Assembly: GCA_001599755.1 (NCBI GenBank)
Contig: BCHX01000001.1
Span: 3,410,001 to 3,474,000 of the forward strand
Direction: 5' to 3'
Source: Gliomastix tumulicola
Taxonomy: Eukaryota > Ascomycota > Sordariomycetes > Hypocreales > Bionectriaceae
Length of the DNA stretch: 64,000 bases
Positions within the stretch are counted from its first letter, which is position 1; every line of letters begins with the position of its first letter. The position numbers and the translations under genes are program-made. The notes beneath the pieces are model-generated. The model was not told where the DNA came from. It saw only the letters and a program-made list of their open reading frames with translations, and made no database searches. Of the stretch, positions 20,948 to 32,011 are shown piece by piece.

Positions 20948-21887
20948 CCGATGCGACAAACGAGAATCGAACCCCTTATTACCAACGAGGCCAACGCACC
21001 ACTAGATTCCACCTACCTGTGCGCCTCTCAGATGCTGCTGGATTCGATGCTCTTCAAGGTCCTCGGTTTGCGGGCGGGTTGACTGGCGAGTCTATATCTG
21101 CTGTCGGACCAGACTGGGACATACGACGAGTCCTGCGGGACGAGGGCGAGATGACATGGCCCTCACGAGGCCGAAGACCAGTGGCAAAGGTCTGGAGAAC
21201 TCGGTCAGCTACATACATTTACGATGCGACGACATTGTTGCTAGATTTCAGCAACCACCTTTGCGCACCCAAGCACCCGCCAGTGACATATCCTCCTCCC
21301 TTGTATGCGGTGGCGCTGTTATGTCTGAACTCAGGGGTAAGAACTTACTAAGATAGTCGAGAGCAAAGGGATGTTAATGACTTGGAGAGTGTTCCCCTCT
21401 GTCCTAGACACCATCTGCCCAGATATGGCCTGATGCCACGTTTGAGGCTGATGATTTACCTGTCCTACTGTGAAGTCTGTGAGCATGTGAAAATGGCCCC
21501 ACAAGCTCAGTTTCTGGAGACAAAAATGTACGCGACAGATTCATGTTCATCTCGGGAGGACTGCCATGAGACAAGCAAGATATGGTGGCAAGATGAAAGA
21601 ATCGATTGACCAATGGCGGGGGAATTCTTCCTGATATTCGAATCTCTTTCAGGCTGTCCTGCTGCATCGTACAATCGGAATATGCAGGATCTCGTGCCTG
21701 GGTAGCCGCATGTGGTGTATCATTTGGGGTCCCTTTTTTTAAGTCGTCTCTGCTTAACATCTCCGAACCTGGTCCTTACAACTCCCATACTATTAGCGCT
21801 TGACCAACATCCCGTCATCTTATCACACAACCAACGGAAATCCAGTCAGCCACACCGAAACCTTAAATCTCGAGAGTTATAGCCGCC
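20948..21887. other. Intergenic between Cgr1 and the coiled-coil membrane protein gene
   Basis: About 940 nt. Apart from the tRNA-like relic directly after the Cgr1 stop, nothing is recognised. The last 100 nt are the likely promoter and leader of the next gene. Confidence 0.5.
20952..21024 (-). pseudogene. Degenerate tRNA-like sequence (possibly a relic of tRNA-Thr CGT)
   Basis: The minus strand gives 73 nt ending TTGTCGC-A. It contains GGTTCGATTCT, close to the box B consensus, and CTAGTGGT, similar to the end of box A. The 3' acceptor pairs with GCG-ACAG at the 5' end if one C is bulged. A loop CTCGTTG would present anticodon CGT. Against a working tRNA: the anticodon stem has mismatches, the T stem has a G-G mismatch, the variable loop is nearly absent and the D stem is not convincing. 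It starts only 4 nt after the Cgr1 stop codon, so it would lie in that gene's 3' UTR in antisense. Confidence 0.35.
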
Positions 21888-23009
21888 ATGCTGAGCCCGT
21901 CGCCCGGCTTCATGCCGCCTCCGTCACCGTCGAGGCGGCATCAGACGAAGCGTTCCATCACCGACGTCAACTCTCCCGCGAGGCCCAAGGGTCACCTCTC
22001 GCGCCACTCTCTGCAGCACAACCTCCGACGGGACAAGCTTCTGCAGGACGATCGGGATCCCCAGTCGCGCAGCCGGCAACGATCGCTCGACATGCCTCGG
22101 CCCGATATGCTGGCGCGCAGCCGGCGCAACAGCAGCTTGATTGCCCAGATCGAGGAGACGGGCAGCCGCACCAGCTCCAACCAGCTGCCGCTGGAGCCTA
22201 AGGTGTCAAAGACGGATACGGGGGAGCTGCTGCGGAAAGAGCGTGAGACGGCAGCGAGGCGGGCAGAGTAAGTTCCTTCTCTAATACTGCCGGTGCCGTT
22301 GCGAGGCACAAGGATGGATTGTTGGCAATTTGTTGGCTGACGGAAACACTACTGCAGAGACCTCAAGCAATCGCTCGTACACCTCCATTCCTTCTCGACC
22401 AATGCATCGAGGCGCCTCGACCAGACATACTACGCAGTGCTGGAGAAGATGAGCGCCCTGCAGAACACCATCAGCGCTCTCAGCGACCTGGCGGAGAACT
22501 CGAGAGAGATCTATCGGAGCTTTGAGAAGGACTCGCGCGGGTTGGAGACGGACATCACGAAACAGCTCGCCGCCCTCGGGCACTTCGACGAACAGCAGAG
22601 CAAGGTCGAGGGACTACAAACCCGCATAAACGAAGGCCGCGCCCGGGTGCAGGCCCTCAGCGCGAGGGTGGACGCCGTCCGGGAGCGCGTCGAGAGCTGG
22701 GAGTGCGCGGACCAGAGCTGGCAGGAGAAGACGCGGCGACGGTTGAAGTATATCTGGATGGTCATGACTATCGTGACCCTGGTCGTGACTGCGCTGTTCC
22801 TGACGTTTAGGTATGGAACTTCCGAGTCACCGCTTGCGGCCCTGGACCAGATCGTCGCCTCTGCGGCGGATATCCCAGGGCGCGGACGACCGGACGGGTT
22901 TGGGGCCACACCGCCAGTTCATGAGGAGCTGGGGAGTCCGCTGCAGGAACCTCTATTCTCAAGTCCCGTGCACAGCGATGATAGGCTACGGGTGCTTGAC
23001 GAACTATGA
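21888..23009 (+). CDS. Uncharacterised coiled-coil protein with a C-terminal transmembrane segment
   Basis: Two exons, 21888-22267 and 22358-23009 (343 aa); the intron has a perfect GTAAGT donor. The N-terminal 125 residues are basic, Ser/Arg-rich and probably disordered. Exon 2 encodes a helical coiled coil (about 130-245) beginning DLKQSLVHLHSFSTN. A single hydrophobic segment follows (about 258-277, IWMVMTIVTLVVTALFLTF) and then a 65-residue tail. The layout suggests a type II or tail-proximal anchored protein with a cytosolic coiled coil, as in many organelle tethers and nuclear-envelope proteins. I do not recognise the family and no function should be assigned. Confidence 0.78.
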
Positions 23010-24393
23010 TGAGGAGTCGTAAACATCTGTTAGATCTCGCTCGTTTTGCAGGCATGTGAGGGTACGTAATGGACTACACTAGGGAGATATGCATGTCCGC
23101 ATTACTCTGACCGCAATTCGATGTCTGAATGTGAAAGAGCCTCCTTTTGATGATGGTATCTAATTCATTTGTAGCGGTCTCAAGAGAAATCCAGAGATTG
23201 GACGGCTCCTACCAGGTTGCCAGGACAAGGGGCGTGTGGTATTCATTTTTGGACCGATGGAGTTCAGGGACACTTCCTACGAAGCCACCCTGTAAGATGG
23301 CTTGTGGTATGCTTGCCATATCAAATACCTAAGTATTGAAGAAGAGAATGACCGCCTCATCCTTGCAGGATCTGAGTCTCACCTATGAAGGGGGTCTGAT
23401 GACATCCCTTGTTCTCGCAGCCCAACCCCGCCACCGCCATCAGTCATGACGTTGTTTGATGCATTGCGTATCTGAGCATATAGTTCGCGTATTTGGTGTT
23501 TCTGATAGCCACTAACAGACTGGACACATGTGCTTGCACCTGGGCGTCAGGCTGAGGTTCAACTGATCTAATTCTGGCGCACTGAAGGTGTCGCATACCT
23601 TCACCAGTGGAGCCAGCTAACCTTGGCAGCCCACGTCATACCCCGCTAGAATGTTGCAGGAGCGAGCTGCTGGACCAGCCTCCAGGCGGTCTTGACTCAA
23701 GGTACCTGAGGGGCAAGTACCCCACTCGTGTCCGCGTGCCACACCCAAGGCTGACCTGGTGGCATCTGGCGGCTGGAGTACCTTGCGGCGAAGTCATCTG
23801 AGCTCCCTCGTTCACGTCCCTAGGGCTGACGCTGTAATTGGACAGGACAGGCTTTATTGACTTTCAGGCGCTGCCGTCATCACTGCACCTTCGCTTCGGC
23901 GCACTCTTTTAACGTTCTTGGGGCGCCGAAGGGGCTTCAATCAGCCGCAAAGCTGCGTTTCCCATAGTACTTCCGCACGCCGCTCGACATTTTTTTCTCT
24001 TCCGTCTGCAACTATTGCTGCGTCTGGTCTGGCGCAGGTGGATTCCAGGTCTTGCCCAGACTCTCAGCCCTACTTGGGCGCCCAACCCCAGGTCTCTTGC
24101 TGGAGAATGACCGCGCGTCCTGGTCTATGTGAAGAGGCGTCGTTAGTAAACTGCCCGGCTCTCTCCCCTGCAGCTGCCCTCCCACCATCGTAGCCGCCGC
24201 CCGCCATTCTTCTCTGCTCGACAGCCGTTTGGTTTTTGGCTCGCTTCTTCCTTGAACTTCCGCCTTTCCCACTGCAGCTGGTAGATTTTGTTTTCTTTTT
24301 CTTTTTCTTCTTTACCTTTCTCACCCTTTACGGACCTGTGTGTGCGTGTGCTGGACTTAGGTTTTTGGCTACCCATCATCGTCACGATTCGTC
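23010..24393. other. Intergenic before the PX-domain gene, no gene seen
   Basis: About 1.4 kb. The last part (24190-24393) is T/C-rich with a TTTTCTTTTTC run, a normal fungal 5' leader. No conserved frame is seen. Confidence 0.5.
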
Positions 24394-27300
24394 ATGGCCG
24401 CGGGAGACTCTGCAAATGCCCTCGATGGCGGGGCTGTCGATCCGCCCACGAATACTGTTGAGCTGCCGCTGCGCATCGACAGGCACGACAGCGTCCCCCA
24501 GCCCGGCCAGACGCTGACGGGCAGGCAGGAGCACTGTAGGTTACCCTCGGAATGCCGACGCGACTCATTGGCGCGCGAAGAGCAGTGCTGACACCTGTTT
24601 GACCTGGCAGACCTCAAGCGGGAGCTCGTCTCGGAGCAGGTTAGATGGGAGATCAACGAGCTCAACACCCCGACGGCCCTGCGCCGCTTCGGCGCGCCCT
24701 TCAAGTCGGAGCATGGCGAGGTCTCGCCAGAGGACTCGGAGCTCCCCATCCTGCGCTACATCTTCGTCCACCACATCAGAGACTTTCCTTTCCTGGATAA
24801 AGCCCGCGAGAAGGAGTTTTGGCAAGACAAACTTCAGGTGGTAAGTTTCGAGAGATCCGGGCTGTCCCTGGCCTCCCAAATGCGATTTCTCTTCTGACCT
24901 TGCTTGCGCCTACCAGTTCCTAGAGTCGTTTGCCGGCAAGCGAGTATCTTCCTCCGAAGACCGACTGGAGGAGACGAAACGGCGGAAGCTGGCGATCAAG
25001 GCGCGCAAGCTGGTCGAGCTCATGATGGTATCTGGCATTCCGACTGCCTCGGGCTTCGAAGAGCGTATCAGGTTTTCCGAAATCGAGATCGTGGACGCCA
25101 ACGCCATCGACACGGGCGTTCTGCATAACTTGCCCGAGGGCAACTACATCAATGGCTGGGATATTAACGTCGCAGGCGTCCGGGTGACGAAAGAGAAGGG
25201 CAGGCTGCGCCACCACAAGCATGCCGAGTTTTTGCTCCGTATTAAGAGGAAAGGGGAGCTGGAGCACTTCGTGGCGCGCAGGTACAGCGACTTTAGCAGG
25301 TTGCACCGCCGGCTGCGGCTGGAGCTCCCTGGTAGGCCCCTTCCAGCCATGCCCAAGAAGAACAAGTCGGACTCGACGGCGAGTGGGCTTCTCTCGGCGT
25401 TTTCTTCGTCCAAGAACGGCGATGAGTCCGACTCGTCTGCTTCTTCTACGGCCACGCGACGGACAGGGCTTTCTAAGGTGTCACAGGCCCCGGAAGGAGG
25501 GCGATCTGCGACATCCTTGTTGACCCCTGATGATAACAGTAAGTGAGCTCTCATTCCACAAGCGACGAATAGCTACTGATGACGTGCTTGCTTGTGATAG
25601 GCCGTCGCAGGGCAGGCTCTGCTGCTTCCATTAGATCGAGTCTATCAAGAACGGTGTCTCCTCGGGCGTCTGCCGATGGGCGTCTGGCTGTCCCGGGGGG
25701 CAAGGAAGAGGTACGTAAATTTGGATGATTGTATCCCGACTATGACTGACAATGTGTGCAGGATATCATCCTGTGGCGCGAGAAGCAGCGAGTTTCGCTC
25801 CGAGCCTTCATTCGTTCTCTTCTGCACAACCCCCAAATTGCCAACACGAAGGCGATGCAGGACTTTTTGAGTGGTGACCCGACCACCCCGACTGATGATG
25901 ATGTCGAGGACATCATCCGCAGAAAGCAGATCGACGAGAAGCGCATTGAGGAGCAGAAGAAGTTCTATGAAATTGCCCGGAAGCGAGCGGCGGACCTTGA
26001 TGAATACATGGAACGGTGAGCAGTGTCCGAGGCTCGCTTTTTCTGAAGCTGGCATAGACTGACTCTATGATTATAGGTTCCGACGTGATATTGTCGAGCG
26101 AAATGGCCTGACTAAGCTGTTTGCCGAAATCAAGGAAAAGGAGAAAATAGAGGATCTCAGCATACAGTATCGAAAGTTTGCCGAGTGGCTTCGTATCGAG
26201 ATTGCCGCCGTCATCTATCACATCTTCCTTGCCGAGGACAACTCCCCAGAGCTCTTCGCACAGGCCAGGCGTATTCACTCGCTCATTCCCTACACCGTCA
26301 TCAAGAATGTTATCCGCATTGCAAACCCGGCAGCTGTGATGGCTGGCATTCTCGACGTGTTTCTGGCGCAACCATTCGGTTCGCGCTCTCTGATGCAGCG
26401 CATTTTCTCTCTGACACTCAACGATGGTATCAGGAGCTTCCAGAAGTCCATTGATAATCTCAATGCGAAGATTGGCGACCCTGTGTTCTCGGAGAAGCTT
26501 GTCAGATACACTCGCGCTCCCGACGATATCCATGAACTGATCAGGGCCGAGGCAGAGTCTGAAGATATGGATCTTATTGTGGTCATACTGCGCTCTGACT
26601 TGCTTGAGCCGGAGTTGACAGGCGAGCAGATTCAGCGACTGTTCAACGCCTATGTGGCATTCAACAACGCCGTGGAGAATATTGACGAGGAGATGAAGGA
26701 GGGAGCACAGTTCTTCTCGTACCTGAAGCAGATGATGAAGCTTTGCACTCGACAGCGCGACAAGCAGATGATGCTTGAACTTATTGAAGAGCCCACTACT
26801 CTGCAGCTCTTCCGCGATTTATTCACCATCTTCTACGAACCCCTCGTCCGCGTCTACAAGTCAGCCAATGTCTACAACAGTGTCACCGACTTTGCGGTTT
26901 TCATCGACGACATGATCCAGGTACGTCACAGGAGAAGCATAACCAAAGACAAACTCTTGAAGGGCTTTATACTGACCGGTTTACTACTTAGGTGGTTGAC
27001 AAGTGCAGAGAACAGGATGCCTCGGCCGATCCCAACCAGACAGTCCAGGCATTCATTGACCTTTGCCAGCGGCATGAGCATAACTTTTACAAGTTTGTTC
27101 ACGAGGTTCACGTCCACGACAATGGCCTCTTTACGCAGCTCATGGGATGGATAGAGGGCATCCTCGAGTTCCTCCGCCACGGCCCGAAGAACGGCAACCT
27201 GGATATGAACGCCTTGTTTGAGGGTGGCCTGGCTTCGGGTATGGACAAGGCCAAGGCCATCGAGGAAATTAATGCTCTGATCTCCTGGCAGGAGGCGCGC

Positions 27301-27630
27301 AAGAGGTGGCACACTGATAAGACGAGGCAGAAGCTCGCAGCCGAGGGCCACGCTGGTAGCAGTATGGTGCCAACTGGTTTCAAGTCCTCGGACTTCGGGC
27401 TTGATGACGAGGACCTGGAGGACATGAACTACGATGACGGCTCGGAGGAGGAGGCAGAGGCAGAGAGGGAGGATGAGCTGGACCCGTTGGAGGCTGAGCG
27501 ACGCCGGAGGGCGAAGCGACAGGATCGTCTGCGTCGCTCGGCAGGAGAGCCTGTGAAGCCTACTGTTTCTGAGGTGCACAAGCTTAGGGAAAACTTCTTA
27601 GCCATGCTAAGACAGGTGTTGGCGGATTAG
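24394..27630 (+). CDS. PX-domain protein with PX-associated regions (yeast YPR097W family)
   Basis: Seven exons: 24394-24535, 24611-24840, 24917-25538, 25601-25710, 25762-26015, 26077-26920 and 26992-27630 (946 aa). All junctions keep frame. An N-terminal PX-associated helical region (LKRELVSEQVRWEINELNTPTA) precedes a PX domain at about 200-275. That domain has RRYSDF and a Pro-rich PGRPLPAMPKK loop, the usual phosphoinositide-binding elements. A large helical domain (DUF3818 type, about 370-830) follows, including LVVVILRSDLLEPELT-like and TDFAVFIDDMIQ segments. The C-terminus is acidic then basic. Members bind phosphoinositides on membranes; the yeast member has been linked to lipid-droplet and sterol distribution, which I recall only generally. 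Family assignment is strong, cellular role moderate. Confidence 0.9.
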
Positions 27631-27975
27631 AGGTAGTGATCTATAGACTTAGGCTGGGTTATACCATACGACCCAGCCATGGGGTTCAAGGGAGGTGGCA
27701 AAGCAATGTAGTCAATTATCGACTTGCGATGAGGGAGGAATTCCAGTGTGACAGTGGGTTGAATGCTCTGGTATCTCGCAGTATTGTACAAAGTTATCCA
27801 ACAAACAACGGTTGCTACAAATCTCAAAACTATTCAGGATATCCGCCAAAGACACGCAAAACCGAGAGGCTGAACATCATCGCAAAAATGACAAGTGCGC
27901 CTCGCTCTACAAATCGCCTGCTCATAACGCCATAACCATTACCCACCACTCAGATCTGCCCTTGCCCTAGTTTTC
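27631..27975. other. Short convergent intergenic region
   Basis: Shared 3' flank of the PX gene (+) and the GRF zinc-finger gene (-). No gene is seen. Confidence 0.6.
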
Positions 27976-29320
27976 CTAGTTCCTCTGGTAGATGTTCATC
28001 ATGTCCGCCTTCATGGTGCTGATCTGCCTCTGGTTTAGCCTGTCCTTGTTCTCCAGGTGCATGATCTTCTCCTGCAGCGTCGCGATCTTGAGGTCCTTGT
28101 CGCGCAGCTGCGAGCGCGTGGCGTCCCTGCTGAGCATCAGGCCCTTGGTCTTGCGAGCGGACGTTTCCAGGATGCTCCTGACGGCGCAGAGGATGCCCAG
28201 GTCGAGGCCCTGCTGGGACTCGAGGAGGGTCATGACCTGCTTCGTCACGTCGACATCGTCGCTTGATTTGCTTGGTGTTGAGAGGGCAGAGTCGGTGGCG
28301 GTCGAGGCGGGCGTCTTGGTGGGGGTGGAAGATGACTTCGTGGGCGTCCCGCTGTTCGCGAGCGTGACTGTGGACGGCGTTGAGGCGGCGGCGGCGCTGG
28401 CGGCAGCGGGTGTGGCCGTGGCGGGAGGATCGGCGTCTTCGAACGAGACCGTCTTCTGCCGCTTGCTGGAGCGGGAGCGGGAGCCAGTGTCCGGCCACAG
28501 GTTCCGCTGCACAGACGGCGTGGGCAGGCCGCCGACTCTATCGGTGGTGCGCGTGATGGCGGGCGTGATGGTCAGACCGATCGGAGGCGCGGCGTCGTGC
28601 TGCGGCCGGCTGCTAGAGCTGATGTCCGCCAGGGCCGCGAGCTGCCTCTCCACCTCCGGCGTCATGTCCCCGAAGCCAAAGTCCTCCTCCTCCTCCTCTT
28701 GTTCCTCCTGTTCCTCGTCCACCGCATCGCGCTTCCGCTTGCCCGACGCGGGGCACGGCGTACTCGCACCAGCAGCTGCGTCCGCCTCCCCGCTGTCCTC
28801 GTCGTCGTCGTCGGTGACGGCTGGCGCACCACCCTGGCTCCGCGGCGTTACCGAGATGCCGAAGGAGGTGATGCGCCGCTGCTTAAACGGGGACGTCGCT
28901 TCTGCGGGCGGCGGCGGCGGCGGCGGCGGCAATTCCTCCCTCTCGACGGGCTCGCCCTCGCGCAGCCTCGCTTCCTCGTCGAAGATGAAGAAGGCGCATC
29001 CTGGACGGTCTCGACACTTATGAAACCATTTGCCCGTGTTCGGTCCCTTCTTCTTGGTTTGGAGATGTACGCACGGCTGCCGGGGACTGCAATTGCCTGC
29101 ACAATGATACCAGTCAGTGGGAGCTCTCGAGTGCGGCTAAGGAAAGGGGATTCGCGGGAGGTTAGAACCTACACCACCATCGGCCGTCCTGGTACAGACC
29201 GTTGGTCGGCTTCTTAGTCGACCGCGGGGTCTGGGCGGTGTCTGATTCCCTGTCGCGGTGCGGGGTTTCCTGGTCTTGCCGGCTGCGAGTGCGGCGGCGA
29301 CGAGGTGTGGACGGTGGCAT
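27976..29320 (-). CDS. GRF-type zinc-finger protein
   Basis: Two exons on the minus strand, 29173-29320 and 27976-29096 (422 aa). The intron lies inside the zinc finger: exon 1 ends LYQDGRWW plus the first base of a Cys codon, and exon 2 continues as CNCSPRQPCVHLQTKKKG and GKWFHKCRDRPGCAFF. The join gives the GRF finger (about 44-95) with its Cys/His ligands and GKWF-type signature. GRF fingers bind single-stranded DNA or RNA and occur in Top3, APE2, NEIL3 and TTF2. Here the rest is an acidic, Ser/Thr-Pro-rich region with a bipartite Lys/Arg cluster (KRQKTVSFED) and a C-terminal coiled coil (about 350-415). No nuclease or helicase domain is present, so this is a stand-alone GRF protein, probably nuclear. 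The exact role is unknown. Confidence 0.85.
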
Positions 29321-29793
29321 TTGATCCCTCGAGCCTGTGATTGAGGAGGATGACTAGGAAGGGCCGTCGAAAGCAAGGAGGCGATTGAACCAGACAGAAG
29401 GATGGAAGCTCGTGTGGAGGCCCCGTTGGCAATGACCGTTGGGCGCTGGAAGTTAATAATGGCGGGCGCTCGCAACGGTTAAGAATGGGGACCAGCGCCC
29501 GATTCTAGCGCCCGTGGGGGGGTTGAAGGTGGAAAAAAAAAGAGGGGGGCTGGTTGCTGTTCCAACTGGGAACCTGCCTTGGGGGATTGCCTTGGAGGAT
29601 GCCCGGCCCCGAAACGTACGACCAGCCGCTCTCAGCCGTGCTCAGCCTCCGCCACCAGCGCGAGGAGGGCTCTCAATGTATACTTGAATTCGTATAGGTA
29701 GGCTAGTACTGGTAGATTTCCTACCCCTAATTCATGCGATTGAACCAACAGAGAAGCGTCTTGGTTTTTGCAATTCAGGCTGACTACGCATGG
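29321..29793. other. Promoter of the GRF gene and 3' flank of Trm82
   Basis: About 470 nt with no coding signal. It includes an A-run followed by a G-run at about 29532-29548. Confidence 0.5.
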
Positions 29794-31516
29794 TTATTCA
29801 TTCTCCCCAGCCCCCTCCCCTGCGTCGGCTTCTGTCTCAGGCCCTTCTACTTGGCCGTCCTCAGCCTCTGCCTCGTAATCTACCCTTACCTTTCTCAAGC
29901 TCTCGATCCCGTATAGAGTCCGCTTGATCTCCTCTGCCGATGCATCTAGAATATCTGCGTCACCCGACTGCGTAGCGCCAGCCGGGACCGGCCTCACAGC
30001 CTCCACGGCCAACTTGCCGTCGTTCGTAGTGAGGGCATACACATTGAGACTCTCTGCCTTGGGCTCCTCAGCTCCCTCAGTCGTGTCGAGCGCCACTACC
30101 AGGGCTGGGAGGTCGGCTCCTGACTGCGCCAATGTTAGGTTGAGGGGATTGCCTGGGACCTGAATGATGCTCGGGAACTTGAGCTCGTCGGCGTCGGTGA
30201 GCTGCCATGAGAAAATGGCTTTGACTCTGTCAAGGAGTTAGCACAGGTAATTTATGGGACTGAGGACGGTGGACTCACCCTTCACAGATGGCAAGAACAT
30301 AAGTGCTGGCCCCTGATTCAGACTCTGCTGTGTAATCGAAAGAGAGGAGTTGAGACACGGCAACCTTGGTTGTCTCCGGGCTGACCTCCTGCACGAGTGA
30401 CAGCACGCTGGATTTGGAGAGAAGTTTGCCCGTCTGCCAGTTCCAGACAAACAGCTCCTCGTCACCGCCTCCAGATACTAGCAGCTCCCCCCGGGCCTGG
30501 GGGATAGCGAGCGATGTGACGAACTCCTTATGACCTAGGCAGAACCCTTCAATGACGTGCGCCTGGGGAATGTACCGCGACACCCGCACATGCTCATCTC
30601 TGTCGCCTGTGAGGATGACAGTTCGACCCTTGTTCTCTCCCAGCACCATGGACGTCACCATGGAGACGTGCCCGAGCAGTAGCGACAGCTCGAACTCGGG
30701 CACATCCTCCCTCTCGGCGTCGCCGGACTCGCGCTTCTGCTGGGCGACCTGCTCGGCATGTTTCTGCTGGAAGCGGAGCGAGACGAGGTTCTTCCTGGAG
30801 TGGACGGTGAACTCGTTGGCGGCGGGTTTGGTGAATGGCTTGGCGGCGGTGCGACGGGTGATGGCAGGCCCCGGTGCTGATGACTCGTCTGGTATCAATG
30901 GGAGGGCGTACACGTCGCCGAACTTGTCGGCGGACAGAATCTGTAACCCCGGGCCGATGGTGACGACATTGGGGCGCTTCGGCATGACTCTATAATGCTT
31001 GATTTAGCTCAATGCGCAACGGGAACGTTGTCTCTTGGAAGAACAAGCTGACCTTTTGCCAAGCTCCTTCAATTGGCCTGCTCCGGTGTTCTCGAAGACC
31101 CAGATCGCCTTGTCATGGCCGCTCACTGCGACGATGTGTTTCCCATCGCTCGTGCTCGTGATTTGTATAATGACGGGGCGGTCCTCCCGCTTCGGCTTTG
31201 ATTGCTTAGGCCCCTTCTTCCTGGGCCCTTCAGCCTGAGCTTCGTCCGGCGTCTGTTTATCCTTCCTCGAGTTGCTCGCAGCTCCCTCGTCATCCTCAGA
31301 AGTCTTCTGCCTCTTGGCTGGAGGCTCGCTCGTGGGCGTATCTTCAAGAATCTCCCGATCTATAGGTTTGATAGACTCGATAAACTTTTCAGTATCCGGG
31401 TGTATCCATGTTGACAGGTGGCTGCCATCGTGGAGGTTGAAAGACTCGATGCGCCCAGAGCGGGCAGCGAAAACGATGCCATCGTGGACGTGGACTTGGC
31501 TGTAAGGGAACACCAT
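29794..31516 (-). CDS. TRM82: tRNA (guanine-N7)-methyltransferase non-catalytic subunit Trm82 (WDR4)
   Basis: Three exons on the minus strand, 31053-31516, 30279-30989 and 29794-30226 (535 aa). A WD40 beta-propeller is interrupted after the first blade by a charged, Lys-rich insert. The most diagnostic stretch is LTGDRDEHVRVSRYIPQAHVIEGF followed by CLGHKEFVTSL, typical of Trm82/WDR4. This subunit stabilises the catalytic partner Trm8, and together they make m7G46 in tRNA; the complex works in the nucleus. Start chosen at the ATG at 31516, since the longer open frame has no upstream ATG. It is transcribed divergently from the ribosomal P0 gene 495 nt away, so two translation genes may share a promoter. 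The acidic Glu/Gly/Ala tail is longer than in yeast. Confidence 0.94.
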
Positions 31517-32011
31517 AGCTGCTAGAGGAAGGAACAAGTATTTGTGATAGGTAGTTCCTAAGGGTCAATTGTTATATGTCGTGATATTCCCCTTACTAGA
31601 CAACTTTTCGAATCATGTTTAGTTTTACCCTCTTGCATGAGATCTCATCCATCTTTTTTGCGTTGGATTCACTCATCAAGCAAACTTCATAAAAAGGTAC
31701 GTACCTCTCATGCCCCCTCCAAAATCCACCTTCCCGGCACAAAGTTGTTTCCTTCCGGTACAGCTCGAGCCTTTGGTCACCTTACCACGTTAGGACTAGC
31801 CCGCTCAAGCCCTAAGTGTACGCCAAAAATTCCCAGCACAATTTCGGTCCCAACCACGCGCCGGCCGCAAAAATTCCGGGAATTTGGCAATATTTCACAC
31901 CGGGGGCTCCAGTTGCCAGTTTTCTCACCTAACATCACCAACTTCCTTCACCACCAAACATCAAGATTATCCGTTGCCCTTAAACAACCTACCTTCATAA
32001 AATAAGAAGCA
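31517..32011. promoter_or_regulatory. Bidirectional promoter between Trm82 and ribosomal protein P0
   Basis: The 495 nt between the two start codons must hold both promoters. It is CT-rich just before the P0 start (CACC/CAAAC-rich leader). I cannot point to a specific proven factor site. Confidence 0.6.

Noticed and set aside
27992..29023. 343-codon plus-strand frame opposite the GRF protein
   Set aside because: Ser/Val/Ala-rich shadow of the Ala/Glu-rich coding strand; the minus-strand gene has a proper zinc finger and intron.
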